Positions 43,768-51,836 of a stretch of 64,000 nucleotides of DNA are shown in pieces; the first letter of the stretch is position 1, and each line of letters opens with the position of its first letter. The translations under genes and the position numbers were made by a program. Below the pieces are notes generated by a model. It did not search any database, was not told where the DNA came from, and saw nothing but the letters and a program-made list of their open reading frames with translations. The stretch lies in NCBI RefSeq assembly GCF_003095375.1, contig NZ_QEHR01000006.1:62001-126000 (forward strand). The letters are read 5' to 3'. The stretch comes from Marixanthomonas spongiae (lineage in GTDB: Bacteria > Bacteroidota > Bacteroidia > Flavobacteriales > Flavobacteriaceae).

Positions 43768-44811
43768 ATGGCAAAAGAATTTAAAAGAACATACAAGTTT
43801 GCTGCCTATACATCGACTTTTTTGACGTTTTTCCTAACACTCGTCGTGGGTGTTTTTTTTTATTTTTCTGAAATTGAAATGTATTGGTTTTTGGTCTTAT
43901 TCTCCATTGTATGCTTTTCCTTTTCCTTCTTTTTCATACAATACAGGGTAGAAAAATTCATTTACCGAAGGGTGAAAAAAATATACGACGACGTCCGCTT
44001 GTTAGATGCTTCTACTTTTGACAAAAAACAAATCACGACCGATATGGCCACCCTTACACGGGAAGTGGAGCGTTTTGCCGAAACCAAGAAAATAGAAATA
44101 GAAACCCTGAAAGGACGAGAAAATTACCGGAAAGAATTTATGGGCAACGTTTCCCACGAATTGAAAACACCGCTGTTTACCGTTCAAGGCTATATTTTAA
44201 CCTTGCTCGATGGTGCCCTGGAAGACAAAGCCGTGCGTAAAAAATACCTGCAACGTGCCAATAAAGGGGTGGAGCGGCTTATTTATATCGTGAAAGACCT
44301 AGACATGATCACCAAACTCGAAGTAGGCGATCTCAACCTAAATAAAGAACGTTTTAACATTATCGAACTCATACAAGGGGTTTTCGACCTGCTTGAAATG
44401 AAAGCAGCCAAAAAAAACATTACGCTAACCTTCGATAAAGAGTATAGCAAACGTGTTATTGTAGAGGCAGATCGCGACCGCATACAGCAGGTGTTGACCA
44501 ATTTAATAGTAAATTCCCTTAAATACGGAAAAAAAGACGGCACCACCGAAATAAGTATTGAGGACCTCATTAAAAATAAAGTGATTGTAAGGGTCACCGA
44601 TAATGGCGAAGGAATACCGAAGGACAAGATCCCCCGTTTGTTCGAGCGTTTTTTTAGGGTCGATCAAAGTGGTTCGCGCAAAGAAGGGGGCAGTGGCCTA
44701 GGGCTCTCCATCGTAAAGCACATTTTGGAAGCCCATGGTGAAAAAATCTACTTGGAAAGCCAGCTTGGGGTGGGCTCAGAGTTTTCCTTCACTCTCGAAA
44801 AAGCGAAATAG
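43768..44811 (+). CDS. PhoR-like sensor histidine kinase
   Basis: 347 residues. Two membrane helices (about 12-33 and 38-58) with almost no periplasmic loop, so sensing is intramembrane or cytoplasmic. The HisKA has His130 (FMGNVSHELKTPLFTVQG), followed by the N box NLIVNSLKYGK, G1 DNGEGI and G2 GGSGLGLSIVKHILE. It starts at the base after the response regulator stop, so the two form an operon. The 3' end overlaps the convergent glycosyltransferase gene by 36 bases. Confidence 0.93.
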   Translation: MAKEFKRTYKFAAYTSTFLTFFLTLVVGVFFYFSEIEMYWFLVLFSIVCFSFSFFFIQYRVEKFIYRRVKKIYDDVRLLDASTFDKKQITTDMATLTREVERFAETKKIEIETLKGRENYRKEFMGNVSHELKTPLFTVQGYILTLLDGALEDKAVRKKYLQRANKGVERLIYIVKDLDMITKLEVGDLNLNKERFNIIELIQGVFDLLEMKAAKKNITLTFDKEYSKRVIVEADRDRIQQVLTNLIVNSLKYGKKDGTTEISIEDLIKNKVIVRVTDNGEGIPKDKIPRLFERFFRVDQSGSRKEGGSGLGLSIVKHILEAHGEKIYLESQLGVGSEFSFTLEKAK

Positions 44812-45867
44812 TTTTTTAAAATCTGGCGGGCTGTTAACGCTCTTCAACCCCTTGTAGTCCCCAATTTGATTTAGCTGTCCTTCTTGAAAATCTTTTTGGT
44901 TGCAACTGGGCACAATTCCTGCCTTTTTAAGCCGTTTGGCCAGATATTCCTGTTCAAACTGTCCGGGCGTCGGGATAAAAAAAGCTTGTTTTTCCATAGC
45001 TGTCAAATCCATGATCGTTGTGTAACCCGAACGGGAAACCACGCAAATACTTTCATTAATAGCCTTTTCCAGCTCATCGCTTTGCAAAAAGTTCACGAGT
45101 TCAACAGTGCCAATTTGGGTTGTCTTTTTTTCTGTTTCAACGACACCTCGAACGAGTAAAACCTTTTTTTCCTGCTTGCCGGCAGGCAGGTCTGAATTAT
45201 TAAAAACCGAGACCAACCGCTGTTCCAATCGCGTTCGTTGCGGTTCAGGGCCCGAAAGCAAACACAGCACATCATATACTTTAGGAACTTTCCGTTTTTT
45301 CATGCGACTTAACACACCAATATAATTAACGGGAAAAGAGCCGCTTTTGAGATGCCCCAGTTTGCCGCTTAAATTTTCGGGGCCTGCTACATCGGGAACC
45401 CAGCACGCATCAAATTTTTTAATGAGTTTTTGGTGTATTTTGCTACTTAAATACGAAGTGCCGCCCGACAAAACGTTCAATTGGTGGGTAAGAAAAACCG
45501 AAGGTACTTTTGTACTGCGCACGCCCCAACGGTTATCACTTATTATTCCGTGGATTTTCCCTTCGGAAATGAGCTGTTCAACCACTTTTTTTTCTGAATG
45601 CATCGTTTTTCTGAAAAAAGGGAGTTTCAAGAGCAATTTCAGTTTTAAAAAAGCGCCATTTTCAGGATAGGTTATGTTGTAGGAAGGCAATGAAACGTAG
45701 GGCAATGCGGGAAATTCTTTCCGAAGCAATAACAACGCCGCCCCATCTGAAGCCAACATCACCTTGTAATCAGTGCCCAACAACGCTTGGATAATGGGGA
45801 TGCAGCGGGTGGCATGTCCCAAGCCCCAATGTAGGGGCGCAACCAAAATGGTTTTTGTACCGTTCAC
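44776..45867 (-). CDS. MurG-like (GT28) glycosyltransferase
   Basis: 363 residues, GTG start at 45867. The N-terminus (ILVAPLHWGLGHATRCIPIIQAL) and the C-terminal half with VCVVSRSGYTTIMDLTAMEKQAFFIPTPGQFEQEYLA fit glycosyltransferase family 28 (MurG-like), using a UDP sugar; the acceptor is unknown. A palindromic repeat at 45171-45190 adds DLPAGKQE in the middle without breaking the frame. The promoter (45873-45901) places transcription start almost on the GTG. Confidence 0.85.
   Translation of the reverse strand: MNGTKTILVAPLHWGLGHATRCIPIIQALLGTDYKVMLASDGAALLLLRKEFPALPYVSLPSYNITYPENGAFLKLKLLLKLPFFRKTMHSEKKVVEQLISEGKIHGIISDNRWGVRSTKVPSVFLTHQLNVLSGGTSYLSSKIHQKLIKKFDACWVPDVAGPENLSGKLGHLKSGSFPVNYIGVLSRMKKRKVPKVYDVLCLLSGPEPQRTRLEQRLVSVFNNSDLPAGKQEKKVLLVRGVVETEKKTTQIGTVELVNFLQSDELEKAINESICVVSRSGYTTIMDLTAMEKQAFFIPTPGQFEQEYLAKRLKKAGIVPSCNQKDFQEGQLNQIGDYKGLKSVNSPPDFKKLFRFFESEGKL
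45171..45190. repeat. GCCGGC palindromic repeat inside the GT28 gene
   Basis: CCTGCTTGCCGGCAGGCAGG, a near-perfect palindrome. Read on the minus strand it encodes LPAGKQ in the glycosyltransferase. The sequence type recurs at 11683 and 63504. Confidence 0.75.
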
Positions 45868-45872
45868 AAAAA

Positions 45873-45901
45873 CAAAGGTACAGAAACTTACCTCTTGTCA
45901 A
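45873..45901 (-). promoter_or_regulatory. Promoter of the GT28 gene, leaderless
   Basis: Minus-strand TTG at 45899-45901, 18-base spacer, TACCTTTG at 45873-45880, five bases from the GTG start. Confidence 0.65.
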
Positions 45902-45953
45902 TATTTCCTTACTTTTACCAAATAATCATAAAACTCGTACAAATTAGGCAACA

Positions 45954-46652
45954 GTGGGCAGTAAAAATAAATTAAAACGGTTTAAGGAAAACGAAACGTT
46001 TGAAAACGTGATCCAACCAACGCGCGAGGAGGTATTTTCAAACAGCTTAAAGCTTAAAGGGAATTGGAAGAAAAATTTCTTTAAAAACAACAAACCTTTG
46101 ATGTTAGAGCTGGGCTGTGGCAAAGGCGAATATTCGGTAAATTTGGCGCGCAACTATCCTGACCATAATTTTTTGGGCATCGATATAAAAGGCGCCCGTT
46201 TTTGGCGTGGTGCGAAAACCGCTTTAGAAGAAAACCTGGACAATGTGGGGTTTCTGCGGACCCAAATTGAATTAATAGACCTGCTTTTTGAAGAAAATGA
46301 AGTAGATGAAATATGGATCACCTTTCCCGATCCGCAGATAAAATACAAACGAACCAAACACCGCCTAACCAACGAAGAGTTTTTGAACAAATACCGAAAA
46401 ATACTAAAACCGGGCGGATTGGTGCATTTAAAAACCGACAGCGAATTTATGCACGGCTATACCTTAGGTCTTTTGCACGGCCTGGGTGAAGAAATAGACT
46501 ATGCCCATCACGATGTATATGGCAACCCCCATTCGCCTAAGGAAGTTACCAGCATCCAAACCTTTTACGAACAGCAATATTTAGAACAAAACAAAAAGAT
46601 CACCTACATCAGGTTTAGGTTCAAGCCTTCAGGCGAACGTGCAGGTAGATAA
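45954..46652 (+). CDS. trmB: tRNA (guanine-N7-)-methyltransferase
   Basis: Methylates G46 of tRNAs with S-adenosylmethionine. The 232-residue protein has the SAM motif LELGCGKGEYSVNLA, FLGIDIKGARFWRGA, and the hallmark EIWITFPDPQIKYKRTKHRLT. Start is GTG 45954 (MGSKNKLKRFKENET), matching relatives. It overlaps the longer ORF of the following exporter gene; the real exporter start is after the trmB stop. Confidence 0.96.
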   Translation: MGSKNKLKRFKENETFENVIQPTREEVFSNSLKLKGNWKKNFFKNNKPLMLELGCGKGEYSVNLARNYPDHNFLGIDIKGARFWRGAKTALEENLDNVGFLRTQIELIDLLFEENEVDEIWITFPDPQIKYKRTKHRLTNEEFLNKYRKILKPGGLVHLKTDSEFMHGYTLGLLHGLGEEIDYAHHDVYGNPHSPKEVTSIQTFYEQQYLEQNKKITYIRFRFKPSGERAGR

Positions 46653-46686
46653 TTTTGCTTATATTCACAGCACAAACAGGGCTTTT

Positions 46687-47313
46687 ATGACCGTACTTGT
46701 AAATTTTGCCATTGGCTTTATAGCAGCTTTTGTAGGGGTGGTCCCTCCCGGTTTGCTAAATATGTACGCGGCAAAAGTGAGTATGAAAGAAGGCCGTAAA
46801 AAAGGCATCTTGTTTTCTGCCGGCGTCTGCTTTACGGTTATGCTGCAAACCTTGGTCGCCTTGTTCTTTGCCCGGTTTTTGGACCAGCACCCAGAGTATG
46901 TTTCCATGCTTCAAAAAGTGGCGCTGGGCATTTTTATATGCATTACCATTTACTTTTTCTTTATAGCAAAAGACACCCGGAGGCAGTTGCCAGACGATGT
47001 ACAGCATTCTAAAACCAACCGATTGATTTCAGGAATGCTGCTGGCTTTAGTCAATCTACTGCCATTGCCGTATTGGGTCTATATTAGCATTACTTTTGCA
47101 GGTTTTGGATGGTTCAGTTTTGCGCAACCAGGACTGTGGAGCACGGTAGTGGGTTCCGGTTTGGGCACTTTTGCCGTTTTGGCGATATATGTTTGGTTTT
47201 TTAGGCAAAAAGACGACCAAAAAAAGCTGAACGTGAATATGAACTTCATTATAGGCATTATAACCGCGGCTATTTCGGTAATTACCTTATTGAAAATATT
47301 ACAGGAAATTTAG
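46687..47313 (+). CDS. LysE-family exporter
   Basis: 208 residues from ATG 46687 (MTVLVNFAIGFIAAFVG), with six hydrophobic helices and the family start GFIAAFVGVVPPGLLNMYAAKVSMKEG. LysE-type transporters export amino acids or other small metabolites; the cargo is not known. The upstream in-frame start at 46639 would overlap trmB and is rejected. The alkyltransferase-like gene follows after one base. Confidence 0.85.
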   Translation: MTVLVNFAIGFIAAFVGVVPPGLLNMYAAKVSMKEGRKKGILFSAGVCFTVMLQTLVALFFARFLDQHPEYVSMLQKVALGIFICITIYFFFIAKDTRRQLPDDVQHSKTNRLISGMLLALVNLLPLPYWVYISITFAGFGWFSFAQPGLWSTVVGSGLGTFAVLAIYVWFFRQKDDQKKLNVNMNFIIGIITAAISVITLLKILQEI

Positions 47314-47314
47314 G

Positions 47315-47641
47315 ATGGCTTCAACAGGTTTTTTTGAAAAGGTTTATGAGGTTACCAAGCAAATTCCCTACGGAAGGGTAACCAGTTATGGGGCGATTGC
47401 CCGATATTTGGGTTCATCGGGAAGCGCCCGGATGGTAGGTTGGGCGCTGAACGGCAGCAACGAAAATCCTGACATTCCCGCTCACCGTGTCGTCAACAGA
47501 AACGGCATGCTCACCGGAAAACACCATTTTCAAGGTACCAATTTAATGCAACAGTTATTGGAGAGCGAAGGGATAGAAGTGATCGAAAATCAAATTCAAA
47601 ATTTTGAAAAGTTTTTTTGGGATCCTACGAAAGAGCTTTAA
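47315..47641 (+). CDS. Alkyltransferase-like protein (MGMT fold, no active Cys)
   Basis: 108 residues of the MGMT DNA-binding domain: VYEVTKQIPYGRVTSYGAIAR, GSARMVGWALNGS, and IPAHRVVNRNG. In true O6-alkylguanine transferases this last motif is PCHRV, and Cys accepts the alkyl group; here Ala replaces Cys. Such ATL proteins bind O6-alkylguanine and hand the lesion to nucleotide excision repair. The start is one base after the LysE stop. Confidence 0.9.
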   Translation: MASTGFFEKVYEVTKQIPYGRVTSYGAIARYLGSSGSARMVGWALNGSNENPDIPAHRVVNRNGMLTGKHHFQGTNLMQQLLESEGIEVIENQIQNFEKFFWDPTKEL

Positions 47642-47929
47642 GGGTTGTGTGTGCTATATAATTGACAATTTGATAAAACAAATAATTTACCTTAATAAGC
47701 CGTTCGCTTTCAACTTGGAGGCCTTCAGCTTCTGGCCTTCGTCATAATCTATCCACACATAAATCATTTCAATCCAAGGGCTTTAAAATCCGAACTAATA
47801 CCTTTATATTTGTACTTTAGAATAAATCTAAATTAGTGAAATTCAATTTGGAAACGTGAAATCCACGCATTTGCTCGGGTTGCACCAATCGCGATGTAAA
47901 TTGGGTTCCAGAAAAATGTATTGACGATA
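47642..47929 (+). other. Long spacer with candidate promoter before the Mrp gene
   Basis: 288 bases without a convincing gene. It holds AGGCC-TTCAGCTTCT-GGCCT (about 47713-47735), a hairpin without a T-run, and a TATATTTG box at 47805-47812, leaving a leader of roughly 110 bases that includes a small CGTG/CACG hairpin near 47855. Nothing else recognised. Confidence 0.4.
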
Positions 47930-49069
47930 ATGAAATTGAACAAAAAAGACATACTTAAGGCACTGGAAACCATATCCGTTGCCGGTGAAGGAAAAAACAT
48001 GGTGGAAAGCGGGGCCGTTAAAAACGTCGTAACATTTGCCGATGAGGTGATTGTTGACATTACCCTTTCAACCCCAGCGTTGCACATTAAAAAAAGAGCC
48101 GAAGCCGATATTGTTAAAACCATTCAGGAAAAAATCAATGCCGATGCTAAGGTTCAGGTTAACATAAAAGTAGAAGCCCCTGCCCAAAAACAAAATCCAA
48201 ACTTGATAAAAGGGAAACCCATTCCGGGAATCCAGAATATCGTAGCGGTGGCTTCTGGTAAAGGCGGCGTAGGTAAATCTACCGTCACGGCAAACTTGGC
48301 GGTCACGCTTTCAAAAATGGGCTTTAAGGTAGGTATTCTGGATGCCGATATTTATGGGCCGTCTATCCCCATTATGTTCGATGTGGCCATGGAAAAACCG
48401 CTTTCGGTAAAAGTGGATGGTAAAAGTAAAATGAAACCCATAGAAAACTATGGCGTTAAAATACTTTCCATCGGGTTTTTCACAAAACCAGACCAAGCCG
48501 TTATTTGGCGAGGGCCAATGGCAGCCAAAGCCTTGAACCAACTTATTTTTGATGCCGATTGGGGCGAACTGGATTTCTTGTTGGTCGATCTGCCCCCAGG
48601 AACGGGCGATATCCACTTGAGCATCATGCAATCCCTGCCATTAACAGGTTCAGTTGTGGTAAGTACCCCGCAAAATGTGGCTTTGGCCGACGCGCGTAAA
48701 GGTGTCGCTATGTTCCAACAGGAAAATATACAAGTGCCCGTATTGGGAATAATAGAAAATATGGCGTATTTTACCCCCGAAGAGCTACCGGAAAACAAGT
48801 ATTACATCTTCGGAAAAGAAGGCGCCAAAAACCTTGCAGAAGATTTGGACATTCCTTTCTTGGGAGGTGTGCCTTTGGTACAGAGCATCCGGGAATCTGG
48901 CGATGTAGGCCGTCCGGCAGCTTTACAAACAGCCACCCCTACCGAGGAGGCTTTTGAGCAAGTAACCAAAAACGTGGTGGAGCAAACGGTACGCCGTAAC
49001 GAAAATCTCCCCCCAACCGAAGCCATTAAAATTACGACTATGGCCGGTTGCAGTGCCGTTAAAAAATAA
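47930..49069 (+). CDS. Mrp/ApbC-type Fe-S cluster carrier ATPase
   Basis: 379 residues from ATG 47930. An N-terminal DUF59/MIP18-like domain (1-85) is followed by a P-loop ATPase domain with the deviant Walker A GKGGVGKST (110-118) and VDLPPGTGDIHLS. Mrp/ApbC proteins bind and deliver [4Fe-4S] clusters to target enzymes. The NifU-type scaffold gene follows immediately (49071), and ferredoxin and its reductase are further on, consistent with one Fe-S/electron-transfer cluster. Confidence 0.93.
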   Translation: MKLNKKDILKALETISVAGEGKNMVESGAVKNVVTFADEVIVDITLSTPALHIKKRAEADIVKTIQEKINADAKVQVNIKVEAPAQKQNPNLIKGKPIPGIQNIVAVASGKGGVGKSTVTANLAVTLSKMGFKVGILDADIYGPSIPIMFDVAMEKPLSVKVDGKSKMKPIENYGVKILSIGFFTKPDQAVIWRGPMAAKALNQLIFDADWGELDFLLVDLPPGTGDIHLSIMQSLPLTGSVVVSTPQNVALADARKGVAMFQQENIQVPVLGIIENMAYFTPEELPENKYYIFGKEGAKNLAEDLDIPFLGGVPLVQSIRESGDVGRPAALQTATPTEEAFEQVTKNVVEQTVRRNENLPPTEAIKITTMAGCSAVKK

Positions 49070-49070
49070 T

Positions 49071-49310
49071 ATGAAAGAACAAGAATTAAAATTGAAAGTA
49101 GAAGATGCTTTAGAAGAAATACGACCATTTCTTCAAAGCGATGGTGGGGATATTTCCCTTGTTTCCATAGACGATGGCAAAAAAGTCGTGGTTCGCCTAG
49201 AAGGTGCCTGCGTAGGCTGTACCGTAAACCAAATGACCTTGAAAAGCGGTGTGGAAATGACCATTAAAAAACATGCCCCGCAAATTGAACAAGTGATAAA
49301 TGTGGAATAA
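49071..49310 (+). CDS. NifU C-terminal (Nfu) domain protein
   Basis: 79 residues from ATG 49071 (MKEQELKLKVEDALEEIRPF), with the Nfu signature SDGGDISLV and the cluster-binding CVGC (Cys47 and Cys50). Nfu proteins carry Fe-S clusters between scaffold and target. The longer ORF upstream overlaps the Mrp stop and is rejected. Tight linkage to Mrp suggests joint action. Confidence 0.95.
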   Translation: MKEQELKLKVEDALEEIRPFLQSDGGDISLVSIDDGKKVVVRLEGACVGCTVNQMTLKSGVEMTIKKHAPQIEQVINVE

Positions 49311-49379
49311 ATTGATTTTTGTCAGTTTATAAAACCTAAATCAGCTCTACTTTTACAGAATTAAAGACGAAATGGATTC

Positions 49380-50432
49380 ATGATAAAAACAGATATTTTG
49401 ATTATCGGTGCTGGCCCTACGGGGCTTTTCACTGTGTTTGAGGCCGGATTGTTGAAACTGAAATGCCATTTAATCGATGCGTTGCCGCAACCCGGCGGGC
49501 AGTGTGCCGAAATCTATCCCAAAAAGCCCATTTACGATATCCCTGCTTTCCCTGAAATATTGGCCGGCGATTTGGTAGATAACTTAATGAAACAAATTGA
49601 ACCGTTTCAACCCGGTTTTACCTTAGGCGAAAGAGCACAAACCATAGAAAAACAAGACGATGACACCTTTATCGTCACTACAAATAAAGGAACGAAACAC
49701 CACGCCCCCGTTGTGGCCATTGCTGGCGGATTGGGAAGCTTTGAACCGCGAAAACCGCCTATCACGGGTATTTCAGACTATGAAGATAAAGGGGTGGAAT
49801 ACATTATACGTGATCCTGAAATGTACCGCGATAAAAACGTCGTCATCGCCGGAGGGGGCGATTCCGCATTGGACTGGAGCATCTTCTTGACCGATGTCGC
49901 ATCCAGTGTAACTTTGGTGCATCGTAGAAATGAGTTCCGTGGTGCCTTGGACAGTGTAGAAAAAGTGCAAGAGCTGAAAAACCTGGGCAAAATAGAGTTG
50001 ATAACCCCAGCCGAAGTCATAGATGTGCATGGAAAAGAACACGTGGAGGGCGTTTCCATAAAACGGGGAGCCGATGTGTTCAATAGGGAATGTGATCACT
50101 TTATTCCGTTGTTTGGTTTGGCACCAAAACTTGGTCCTATCGCAGATTGGGGATTGGAAATTGAAAAAAACGCCATTAAAGTAGATAACACGCTAGATTA
50201 CCAGACCAATATTCCAGGCATTTACGCTATTGGGGATGTCAATACCTATCCTGGAAAGTTAAAATTGATTCTCTGTGGTTTCCACGAAGCAACACTGATG
50301 TGCCAAAGTGCGTACCAACGTATTTTCCCAGACAAACGCTATGTTATGAAATATACCACCGTAGGAGGCGTGGAAGGATTTGACGGAAGTAAAAAACAAG
50401 CCCCCAAAGCTGTTGTAAAAGCAATAAATTAA
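49380..50432 (+). CDS. Ferredoxin--NADP reductase (thioredoxin-reductase-like)
   Basis: 350 residues with two dinucleotide-binding sites: IIGAGPTGLFTVFEAG near 6-21 for FAD and VVIAGGGDSALDW in the middle for NAD(P)H. There is no CxxC redox pair, so it is a ferredoxin/flavodoxin reductase of the TrxR-like class found in Bacteroidota and Firmicutes. The ferredoxin gene 68 bases downstream is the obvious partner. Together with Mrp and Nfu it fits an Fe-S supply and electron-transfer role. Confidence 0.9.
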   Translation: MIKTDILIIGAGPTGLFTVFEAGLLKLKCHLIDALPQPGGQCAEIYPKKPIYDIPAFPEILAGDLVDNLMKQIEPFQPGFTLGERAQTIEKQDDDTFIVTTNKGTKHHAPVVAIAGGLGSFEPRKPPITGISDYEDKGVEYIIRDPEMYRDKNVVIAGGGDSALDWSIFLTDVASSVTLVHRRNEFRGALDSVEKVQELKNLGKIELITPAEVIDVHGKEHVEGVSIKRGADVFNRECDHFIPLFGLAPKLGPIADWGLEIEKNAIKVDNTLDYQTNIPGIYAIGDVNTYPGKLKLILCGFHEATLMCQSAYQRIFPDKRYVMKYTTVGGVEGFDGSKKQAPKAVVKAIN

Positions 50433-50449
50433 AAGAATTAATTGTCTAT

Positions 50450-50476
50450 CCTGCAAGGTTTTTAAAACCTTGTTGG
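50450..50476. repeat. AAGGTTTTTAAAACCTT palindromic repeat
   Basis: CCTGCAAGGTTTTTAAAACCTTGTTGG (core 50455-50471) in the short gap between the reductase and ferredoxin genes. A hairpin of this type is common in flavobacterial intergenic DNA. Without a long T run it may attenuate but not fully stop transcription. Confidence 0.55.
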
Positions 50477-50499
50477 TATATGCTATTTTCATATAAAGA

Positions 50500-50829
50500 A
50501 TGCAAGACATAAAAATAACCATAATCGACCGCGAAGGCAAAACCCATATTGTTGACGCGCCAACCGATATGAACATGAACCTTATGGAAGTGATACGGTC
50601 GTATGAGTTGGCTCCTGAAGGAACCATCGGTGTCTGCGGCGGCATGGCGATGTGCGCTTCGTGCCAGTGTTACGTGCAAAGCGATCACGAACTGCCCGAA
50701 ATGAGCTACGATGAAGACTTAATGCTCGCCGAGGCCTTTCACGTTAAGGATAACAGTCGTTTGGGCTGTCAAATACACATTCATTCAGAATTGGACGGTT
50801 TAAAGGTGGAATTGGCCCCGGAAAGTTAG
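50500..50829 (+). CDS. [2Fe-2S] ferredoxin (adrenodoxin-like)
   Basis: 109 residues with cluster cysteines Cys46, Cys52, Cys55 and Cys90 in the CX5CX2C...C pattern of adrenodoxin-type ferredoxins. An electron carrier for Fe-S assembly or hydroxylases. The NADP reductase 68 bases upstream is its likely partner. Confidence 0.93.
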   Translation: MQDIKITIIDREGKTHIVDAPTDMNMNLMEVIRSYELAPEGTIGVCGGMAMCASCQCYVQSDHELPEMSYDEDLMLAEAFHVKDNSRLGCQIHIHSELDGLKVELAPES

Positions 50830-50832
50830 TCT

Positions 50833-51018
50833 CAGTCATCTCGACCCGAGGGAGCGATCACATCCCAGTTGTAACGCACTACTTGTCATTTTGATCCCGA
50901 AGTTTCGGGAGAGAAATCGCACCTGCTATTCACACTCTACTTTTCAATTGCTTCTTTTTAATTATCATTTTGGTTGAATGAGGTGTGTGATTCCTTGTCG
51001 TGCCTCAGTCGGAATAAC
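50833..51018. repeat. Cluster of intergenic palindromic repeats
   Basis: Two related units, CAGTCATCTCGACCCGAGG (50833-50851) and GTCATTTTGATCCCGAAG (50885-50902), the second with the hairpin TCCCGA-AGTT-TCGGGA (50895-50910). A third, ATTCC...GGAAT (about 50991-51016), lies before the SGNH stop. These match the GTCAT...CCCGA repeat type scattered in Bacteroidota genomes. No gene is encoded. Confidence 0.6.
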
Positions 51019-51725
51019 TAATCTTTTAAAATATTAATTGCTTTTGCATGCAGTAATTTCACAAACTGCTCATACGCTTCTTTTGACGGGTGCAATCCAT
51101 CTGAAGCGACCAAACTTTCATCGGCCAATCCTTTTCTTGTAATTGGGGTAATATTTACAAAAGCAACACCTTTTTGTTCTGAAATTTTTTCCGCAAAAGC
51201 ATTGTACCGGTTTAATTCTTCTGAAATTTTAGGTGTATTATCCTTTGTCTGTCCGAATGGGGTAAACGCATAATCGGGAATGGAAACCACAATCACATGG
51301 TCTTTATTACCGCTAGCTAACTGAATGGCTTTGTCTAATAGTTCAGGAAATTCTTTTTCGTAAACTGAAAACGGCATCCCTTGATATTGATTATTAACGC
51401 CAATCAATAGCGTTACTAAATCGTAATTGCTTGCTGGTTCTTGTGGGGCAATTGCGTTTAACAAATCGGTGGTGGTCCAGCCGGTTTTGGCAATTATTTT
51501 CAAATTACCATTTTTATTTAACCTCCCGTCAAGCCCTTTTTTTAACTGCTCTGGAAATCTACAGGTGTCACAAACACTTTCGCCAATGGTGTAACTATCA
51601 CCAAGAGCTAAGTACTTATAGTTCGAATTGATGTTATTGTTTTGAATAGTTTTATTTTGTGCGGAACAACTCAGAAATAGAAAAGAAATTGCCGATAAAG
51701 TAAAAATCAAAATTGTTTTCTTCAT
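51018..51725 (-). CDS. SGNH/GDSL hydrolase lipoprotein
   Basis: 235 residues with a lipoprotein signal (LFLSCSAQN). The SGNH blocks are visible: block I ALGDSYTIGE (Ser), block III GVNNQYQG (Asn), and block V DGLHPSKEA (Asp and His). It is likely an envelope esterase or lipase-type hydrolase; the substrate is unknown. The gene stands alone on the minus strand. Confidence 0.9.
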   Translation of the reverse strand: MKKTILIFTLSAISFLFLSCSAQNKTIQNNNINSNYKYLALGDSYTIGESVCDTCRFPEQLKKGLDGRLNKNGNLKIIAKTGWTTTDLLNAIAPQEPASNYDLVTLLIGVNNQYQGMPFSVYEKEFPELLDKAIQLASGNKDHVIVVSIPDYAFTPFGQTKDNTPKISEELNRYNAFAEKISEQKGVAFVNITPITRKGLADESLVASDGLHPSKEAYEQFVKLLHAKAINILKD

Positions 51726-51836
51726 AATGTTTTGTTTACATGTTTTTAAAATTTCCCAGCATCCAGCACTTCGACCAGAACAGGCATCTCTCTTTTTTGA
51801 TATTTGTGATTTTTAAATTTGTAAATTCCACTTGGG

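Noticed and set aside
46639-46686. Earlier start for the LysE exporter
   Set aside because: It lies within trmB and adds a non-hydrophobic stretch before the first helix.
47642-47929. tRNA or riboswitch in the spacer before Mrp
   Set aside because: No cloverleaf, CCA end or known aptamer core could be traced; only small hairpins.
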